Of a stretch of 7,448 nucleotides of DNA, positions 4,732 to 7,448 are shown in pieces (position 1 is the first letter of the stretch; every line of letters starts with the position of its first letter). Source of the DNA: Negativicutes bacterium UBA1444 (GTDB lineage: Bacteria > Bacillota > Negativicutes > UBA1444); the NCBI GenBank assembly GCA_002329525.1, contig DCTI01000021.1, positions 1 through 7,448 of the forward strand, read 5' to 3'. Under the pieces are notes generated by a model that worked only from the letters and a program-made list of their open reading frames with translations, was not told where the DNA came from and did not search any database. Both the position numbers and the translations under genes were made by a program.

Positions 4732-4745
4732 CGAACATTTGTTCT
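4732..4745 (-). promoter_or_regulatory. Candidate LexA/SOS box
   Basis: Read leftward, AGAACAAATGTTCG matches the Gram-positive LexA (DinR) consensus CGAAC-RNRY-GTTYC at 12 of 14 positions, differing only at the two outermost bases. It sits right after the -10, at about the transcription start, where repressor binding would block initiation. The match is seen directly; SOS control is inferred. Confidence 0.55.
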
Positions 4746-4753
4746 GTGTAAAT

Positions 4754-4782
4754 AGTATAGCGAAAGAGAAGGGCGTTGTAAA
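4754..4782 (-). promoter_or_regulatory. Sigma-A promoter of the flavoprotein gene
   Basis: Leftward -35 TTTACA (4782-4777, 5/6 to TTGACA), a 17-bp spacer and -10 TATACT (4759-4754, 5/6 to TATAAT). It lies about 50 nt before the GTG start and is the best promoter in the window. Confidence 0.75.
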
Positions 4783-4819
4783 GCGAACACACAAAATTCG
4801 CAACACGCGACCTCAAAAG

Positions 4820-4854
4820 AAAATCCCTGGGCACCACGATGTCCAGGGATTTTT
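4820..4854. terminator. Bidirectional intrinsic terminator after the phosphoesterase gene
   Basis: AAAATCCCTGG (4820-4830) pairs with CCAGGGATTTT (4843-4853) around a 12-nt loop. Leftward, it begins 24 nt after the phosphoesterase stop and is followed by TTTTCTTTT. Rightward, it is followed by TTTTT. It isolates the phosphoesterase transcript from the flavoprotein promoter. Confidence 0.8.
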
Positions 4855-4877
4855 CACGTATAGCCGCACCGAGTTCG

Positions 4878-5924
4878 TTATTTGAATTTTACCGACCCGC
4901 TCATGCTGGTTCCTTCATACAGTTCCAGATATTTCGCGTTCCCTTCGGGTGTGTTGGGTTGGTCGGCATCCCGCCACCAACTGTCAGCGAGGAAGTTCTT
5001 TTTCGCCAGCGCCCAAACGTCATCGGATGCCGGAACATTTTTCACCTCATACTTCAATCCCTGCGGCGTCATGTCATACAGGGTAAACCGCATCGGATAG
5101 GTGGAAAGCGCCGGATGAACGAAATTGAACACGCCGCCCACGTCCTGATAGCGGGTCGAAATATGCCGATGCCCGGTAAATATAGCATTCACTCCATATT
5201 TTTGCAGCATGGACTGTACGGCGTTGCCGTTGTCAATCCGGAACCATCCCCACTTGTTGTGGTCGGTCCGGTCGCCCTCGCACCAAGGGATCAAATTATG
5301 GTGGGTCATCACAATGATCGTTTTCCCCTGATTGGCCTGCAAAGTTTTTTCCAACCAGCGCATTTGCCCTGGATCGACATACCCGCCGTAGTCATTGAGA
5401 CCTGCTTCCGGCGCAAATACCTGGGCCCGCGAAGTATCCAGGTTGATCAGCACCAGGTTCTTGGCCACTTCATGGGCATAATACGTCATGCCAGGCGTCA
5501 TGCCGCCCGACTTGCCGATGAAAGCTCCTGCGACCGTATATTTTGAAAGAGTAACCGGCTGATCCTTCAAATTGTGGGGAACACGGCTCAGATCATGGTT
5601 GCCCAGCGTCACAAAATAAGGAACTTTCAAACCGTCGAGAATACGGCGCAAAACGTCGATATTCCATGGTTCGGCATCCTGCGTGAGATCGCCGGTGACC
5701 AGGACAAACTGCAAATCCGGGATTTTATTCAACTCCGCCACAGTGTTTTCAGCCAGCATCTGTGTCTGCAAGCCTAGTTTGTAGCCATCGCTAACCCCTC
5801 TTTGCTGAGGGATGGAAATATGGGGATCGGAAATCACGGCGAATTTCACATTTTCAAATGCCAACCCCAGACTGGATGTCAGCAAGATCGCCAAGAACAC
5901 CAACAACACGCTTAATTTTTTCAT
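4878..5924 (-). CDS. Secreted calcineurin-like metallophosphoesterase
   Basis: This 348-aa protein starts with a Sec signal peptide (MKKLSVLLVFLAILLTSSLG, likely cleaved after LGLA, residue 22), so it acts outside the membrane. All metallophosphoesterase motifs are present in order: D33-x-H35 (ISDPHIS), G78-D79 (VTGDLTQD), G108-N-H-D111 (LGNHDLS), H208-H209 (MTHHNL) and G251-H-R-H254 (FTGHRHIS). These bind two metal ions and hydrolyse phosphomono- or diesters. The order resembles class III cyclic-nucleotide/CpdA-like phosphodiesterases, but the substrate cannot be read from the sequence. A C-terminal region of about 70 residues (WALAKKNFLADSWW onward) is extra. ATG 5924 has AAGGAG 7 nt upstream. 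It is transcribed alone, with a ~115-nt leader and a terminator at 4820-4854. Confidence 0.9.
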   Translation of the reverse strand: MKKLSVLLVFLAILLTSSLGLAFENVKFAVISDPHISIPQQRGVSDGYKLGLQTQMLAENTVAELNKIPDLQFVLVTGDLTQDAEPWNIDVLRRILDGLKVPYFVTLGNHDLSRVPHNLKDQPVTLSKYTVAGAFIGKSGGMTPGMTYYAHEVAKNLVLINLDTSRAQVFAPEAGLNDYGGYVDPGQMRWLEKTLQANQGKTIIVMTHHNLIPWCEGDRTDHNKWGWFRIDNGNAVQSMLQKYGVNAIFTGHRHISTRYQDVGGVFNFVHPALSTYPMRFTLYDMTPQGLKYEVKNVPASDDVWALAKKNFLADSWWRDADQPNTPEGNAKYLELYEGTSMSGSVKFK

Positions 5925-5937
5925 TGTTCCACTCCTT

Positions 5938-6041
5938 CCCCTATCTTTCTATGGCCTGTCATTCCGGAGTCCAACGTTCCCGTATCGCTGCCCTGGCTTC
6001 ACCTCCTGCCTCGCGGTCCTACACCGCGCGATTGCGCAAAC
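5938..6041 (-). other. Long structured 5' leader of the phosphoesterase gene
   Basis: If transcription starts about 7 nt after the -10 at 6048-6053, roughly 115 nt precede the start codon. The leader is GC-rich and includes CGCGGT-GTAGG-ACCGCG (6028-6012, 6-bp stem), the palindrome TTGCGCAA (6032-6039), and AGGAGGTGA around 5997-6007 without a nearby start codon. I compared it by eye with common riboswitch and T-box signatures and found no match. A short GTG frame of 17 codons can be read in it but lacks a properly spaced SD. Confidence 0.3.
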
Positions 6042-6047
6042 GGATAC

Positions 6048-6076
6048 AGTATATTTATTTTACGCTACCCAGTAAA
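6048..6076 (-). promoter_or_regulatory. Candidate promoter of the phosphoesterase gene
   Basis: Leftward -35 TTTACT (6076-6071, 4/6), a 17-bp spacer and -10 TATACT (6053-6048, 5/6). It lies about 125 nt before the start codon, immediately upstream of the GC-rich leader. Confidence 0.55.
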
Positions 6077-6100
6077 TTCCTGCTAAAATTATCTAACTAT

Positions 6101-6130
6101 TCAAAATAAAAACGAGGCTTTCGCCCCGTT
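6101..6130 (-). terminator. Minus-strand intrinsic terminator
   Basis: Read leftward, AACGGGGC-GAAA-GCCTCGTT is an 8-bp stem (one G-U pair) with a GAAA tetraloop, followed by TTTATTTTGAAT. Rightward, the same stem has an A-C mismatch and a poorer tail, so it works mainly leftward. It implies a leftward transcription unit upstream; the only candidate is the short open stretch at 6202-6324. Confidence 0.6.
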
Positions 6131-6140
6131 CAAAATTTTT

Positions 6141-6157
6141 CCTGCCGCAATAAAGGA
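6141..6157 (+). repeat. 17-bp direct repeat, left copy
   Basis: CCTGCCGCAATAAAGGA is identical to 6335-6351. The two copies bracket 177 bp of other sequence. Confidence 0.85.
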
Positions 6158-6201
6158 AAAACTATTCACAAAGCGAAATGAAATACAGAGCAATGAAGCC
6201 C

Positions 6202-6324
6202 TTATGCACTGGTATCATAAAAGAACTGAGGTGATTTTTTGCCGGTCAGCATTTTGATCCCGCGCTCAGCATTGGGTTCGGCCATCGCATGAATCGATCC
6301 GGCGCAAGCGCAAAACAATGCAAA
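6202..6324 (-). pseudogene. Possible minus-strand gene fragment or small protein (40 codons)
   Basis: A minus-strand frame is open from a TGA at 6327-6325 to a TAA at 6204-6202. It contains CACAGSIHAMAEPNAER and ends GKKSPQFFYDTSA. Possible starts are TTG 6318 and ATG 6285; neither has an SD. The composition is protein-like, and a minus-strand terminator lies about 70 nt downstream. It lies wholly inside the insert between the 17-bp repeats, so it may be a transported gene tail. It is short enough to be chance. Confidence 0.25.
6239..6292 (+). CDS. Possible 17-aa leader peptide upstream of the secreted protein
   Basis: TTG 6239 to TGA 6292 encodes about 17 residues (PVSILIPRSALGSAIA after the start). 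It is preceded by GAGGTGA (6228-6234), a good SD at the short limit of spacing. The stop overlaps (ATGA) a second short frame of 22 codons, 6289-6357, that ends just before the next gene. This could be a leader or translational-coupling arrangement, or coincidence; the competing minus-strand frame covers the same bases. Confidence 0.2.
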   Translation: MPVSILIPRSALGSAIA

Positions 6325-6334
6325 TCATCGTATC

Positions 6335-6351
6335 CCTGCCGCAATAAAGGA
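6335..6351 (+). repeat. 17-bp direct repeat, right copy
   Basis: This identical copy of 6141-6157 runs into the SD (AGGAGG, 6348-6353) of the secreted-protein gene. The left copy has AAAGGA but no following GG and no start codon. Confidence 0.85.
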
Positions 6352-6361
6352 GGTTAAAAAA

Positions 6362-6736
6362 ATGTTGAGGAAATTGTTCATGTGCGTGCTCGTCTTCACG
6401 CTGTTGGTATCCTCTCTGCCTCTGGTTGCCTCTGCCGGTTCGTTAACAGCCTCCGGAACTCAGATCAAAGGAGCCCCGGGACGCTCCAACGTGCTACAGG
6501 CTGATTCCTTTTCCCTCCCTGCCAGTGCAACCATCACCGCAGTGAACTGCAACGTCAAGGGCGCCGGCTTTTGGATCGAAGGCTTCAGTACCATGAGAAG
6601 CGGCGAGTGGAATCTTTGGGAACCTGCCAACAGAGCCCTTGGACAAGTCATCGGCAAAGGCGGTCCCTATCGCCTGTACCCCACGATTCCGGCAGGAGCA
6701 GAACGAGCCAGCTGTTCCGCAACATTTTCCTGGTAA
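6362..6736 (+). CDS. Small secreted protein of unknown function
   Basis: This 124-aa protein has a clear Sec signal peptide: MLRK, a hydrophobic core (LFMCVLVFTLLVSSLPLV) and cleavage at ASA-GS (residues 25/26). The mature chain of about 99 residues is rich in Ser, Ala and Gly and looks beta-rich (SLTASGTQIKG, FSLPASATITAVNCNVKG, GFWIEGF). It has two cysteines, 63 and 118, which could form one disulfide, and several Trp (71, 83, 86, 124). ATG 6362 has a strong AGGAGG (6348-6353) 8 nt upstream. A strong terminator follows within 25 nt, so it is monocistronic unless coupled to the short frames upstream. I do not recognise the family. No convincing sigma-A promoter is visible; TATCAT at 6213-6218 lacks a -35. 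Confidence 0.75.
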   Translation: MLRKLFMCVLVFTLLVSSLPLVASAGSLTASGTQIKGAPGRSNVLQADSFSLPASATITAVNCNVKGAGFWIEGFSTMRSGEWNLWEPANRALGQVIGKGGPYRLYPTIPAGAERASCSATFSW

Positions 6737-6756
6737 TTTTATTTAAAAGAATAATG

Positions 6757-6793
6757 AATAGGCGAGCCCTATATTCGGGGTTCGCCTATTTTT
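6757..6793. terminator. Strong intrinsic terminator, probably bidirectional
   Basis: AATAGGCGA (6757-6765) pairs with TCGCCTATT (6782-6790), extended by a G-U pair and CCC/GGG (6767-6769 with 6778-6780), with a short loop and a TTTTT tail. It starts about 20 nt after the secreted-protein stop. Leftward, the hairpin is followed by a looser T-rich tail (CATTATTCTTTT) and lies right after the minus-strand remnant at 6795-6932, so it may have ended that gene too. Confidence 0.85.
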
Positions 6794-6794
6794 G

Positions 6795-6932
6795 TTACGC
6801 TATCTCCTTGCGACGCAAATGGGTAACGAACCCCCATGCATCAACACCTTCAGGCGCTTTGATGCGATCCGTGATTTCAAAAGACACTGTCCTGGCCTTG
6901 ATCGGCGCAATGCGGAATATGGCCTCAAATCG
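6795..6932 (-). pseudogene. Probable C-terminal remnant of a minus-strand gene
   Basis: A minus-strand frame is open for 45 codons, from just after a TGA (6935-6933) to a TAA (6797-6795). It reads like a protein: FRIAPIKARTVSFEI, then DRIKAPEGVDAWGFV, ending THLRRKEIA. There is no SD and no plausible start. Upstream the sequence becomes AT-rich and non-coding (6936-7020). A terminator hairpin follows its stop directly in the same direction. This is what a 5'-deleted gene looks like. I do not recognise the family. Confidence 0.4.
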
Positions 6933-6992
6933 TCAAGCCCTTATTTTATTGCTGGTTTCACCAAATCATGATATTATTATTACAAATATTCC

Positions 6993-7019
6993 GTTAATTT
7001 TAACAAAGCACGTTATATT
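6993..7019 (+). promoter_or_regulatory. Candidate promoter/operator of the Cys-rich gene
   Basis: TATATT (7014-7019) is a fair -10, 40 nt before the start codon. No good -35 is seen. The inverted repeat GTTAA-TT-TTAAC (6993-7004) sits where the -35/spacer would be and may bind a regulator. Confidence 0.3.
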
Positions 7020-7058
7020 GAACAGACAAGCGCGTGAATTCTCGCGGAGGTGAGCATC

Positions 7059-7448
7059 ATGAAAAGCAGGTCCTTCCTGCTGCCACTGGGGCTCATAATA
7101 TTCCTCCTGCTGGCGGCAAGTCCCGGCGGCATTGCGGCCGCTGCGGCCCAAAACTACAACCGTCCCCAATTTGTCGACGCCCGAACCAAAATCCTGACCG
7201 CCAATATTCGGGACCTTGTCTGTCCACCCTTTAAAGCTTTGGCCAACTGTCCCTACGGGGTTTCCTGCGGCAGCGGTTGTTGCAACAACGGCGCCATTTG
7301 CTGCGGCAGCGGCTGTTGCCCCGCCGGAACAAACTGCTGCGGCAACGGTTGCTGCCGCTCCGGCACCACCTGTTGCAGCGGCCAGTATTGCTGCAGTCCG
7401 GGCCTGGTATGTCTCGGTAGTTGCTGCGCCCCGCCGGGCGGCAGCTGC
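7059..7448 (+). CDS. Secreted cysteine-rich repeat protein (partial, runs off the right edge)
   Basis: ATG 7059, with GGAGGTG (7046-7052) 6 nt upstream, opens a frame that stays open to the last base (130 codons, no stop). It begins with a signal peptide (KSRSFLLPLGLIIFLLLAAS, cleavage probably within the AAAAA stretch near residue 30). A linker of about 30 residues follows. From about residue 65 there are roughly five units of 11-13 residues built on CC-G-x-G-CC-x-x-G: SCGSGCCNNGAI, CCGSGCCPAGTN, CCGNGCCRSGTT, CCSGQYCCSPGLV, CLGSCCAPPGGSC. There are 21 Cys in 130 residues. The pattern recalls granulin-like or other disulfide-laddered domains. A disulfide-rich extracellular module or metal/thiolate binder is possible. 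Function and full length are unknown. Confidence 0.8.
   Translation, partial: MKSRSFLLPLGLIIFLLLAASPGGIAAAAAQNYNRPQFVDARTKILTANIRDLVCPPFKALANCPYGVSCGSGCCNNGAICCGSGCCPAGTNCCGNGCCRSGTTCCSGQYCCSPGLVCLGSCCAPPGGSC

Noticed and set aside
4706..4837. N-terminal extension of the flavoprotein to 4837
   Set aside because: It would be translated from DNA that holds the -35, -10 and LexA-like box, and GTG 4705 has the only good SD.
4397..4885. Plus-strand 162-codon frame
   Set aside because: It is antisense to the PNPOx-like gene and crosses its promoter, its LexA-like box and a terminator.
4839..5546. Plus-strand 235-codon frame
   Set aside because: It is antisense to the metallophosphoesterase, whose signal peptide and five metal motifs make the minus strand the true coding strand.
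5938..6041. T-box or known riboswitch in the phosphoesterase leader
   Set aside because: The ACCGCG hairpin superficially resembles a T-box antiterminator, but the conserved GGGUGG-ACCGCG order, specifier loop and terminator are absent, and the gene is not tRNA-related.
7250..7448. CRISPR-like or intergenic tandem repeat
   Set aside because: The 36-bp periodicity is in frame and encodes Cys-rich protein repeats with synonymous variation, so it is coding sequence, not a spacer array.

Overview
The window looks like a Bacillota chromosome fragment. A Negativicutes-type organism would fit, but this is inferred from style only. The evidence is strong Shine-Dalgarno (SD) sites (AGGAGG, GAGGTG) with frequent GTG/TTG starts, intrinsic terminators after many genes, a Gram-positive LexA-type box, and Sec signal peptides. 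No rRNA, intact tRNA, transposase, integrase or CRISPR array is visible.

Layout: (1) 1-666 (+): the 3' end of an unknown gene, then an unrecognised small protein. (2) 667-1102: a gene-poor stretch with a hairpin (788-825), a 12-bp inverted repeat plus an 8-bp direct repeat that resemble integrase arm sites (850-906), and the 3' half of a tRNA-Val(CAC), cut in its anticodon loop, with CCA and its own terminator (1013-1100). This reads as an attachment-site scar. (3) 1103-4224: an accessory island. It holds a leftward, AT-rich HEPN-domain gene (RN-x3-H motif), then a rightward hicA-hicB-YbaK/EbsC operon, then a rightward relB/relE-like toxin-antitoxin pair. Pieces of the tRNA end recur inside it: a degenerate acceptor/CCA copy right after the ybaK stop (3408-3429), an anticodon-arm copy on the minus strand (3623-3645), and an exact 40-bp copy of the terminator segment at the relE stop (4185-4224). 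The island therefore looks like defence/stress modules stacked at a tRNA-Val hotspot, each module ending in tRNA-derived sequence. (4) 4295-5924 (-): a pyridoxamine-phosphate-oxidase-like flavoprotein gene with a good sigma-A promoter and a LexA-like box at its start, then a secreted calcineurin-type metallophosphoesterase with a long structured leader. (5) 5925-7448: intergenic DNA with a 177-bp insert between 17-bp direct repeats, a small secreted protein of unknown function, a probable minus-strand gene remnant, and, running off the right edge, a secreted protein with about five cysteine-rich 'CC-G-x-G-CC' repeats.

How the genes may work together: hicAB, relBE and the lone HEPN protein are all candidate RNA-targeting toxins or toxin-antitoxin modules (translation shut-off, phage defence, or island stabilisation). 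A YbaK-type tRNA-editing protein shares the hicAB operon, and the whole cluster sits on tRNA debris. The genes on either side (flavoprotein, phosphoesterase, secreted proteins) look like ordinary chromosomal or envelope genes. Family calls were made by eye, without any search.

Gene-free stretches over 300 bases: 667-1230 (attachment-like region, listed below), 3400-3719 (tRNA remnants, hairpin, promoter), 5925-6361 (phosphoesterase leader and promoter, minus-strand terminator, 177-bp insert) and 6737-7058 (terminator, gene remnant, promoter region of the Cys-rich gene).
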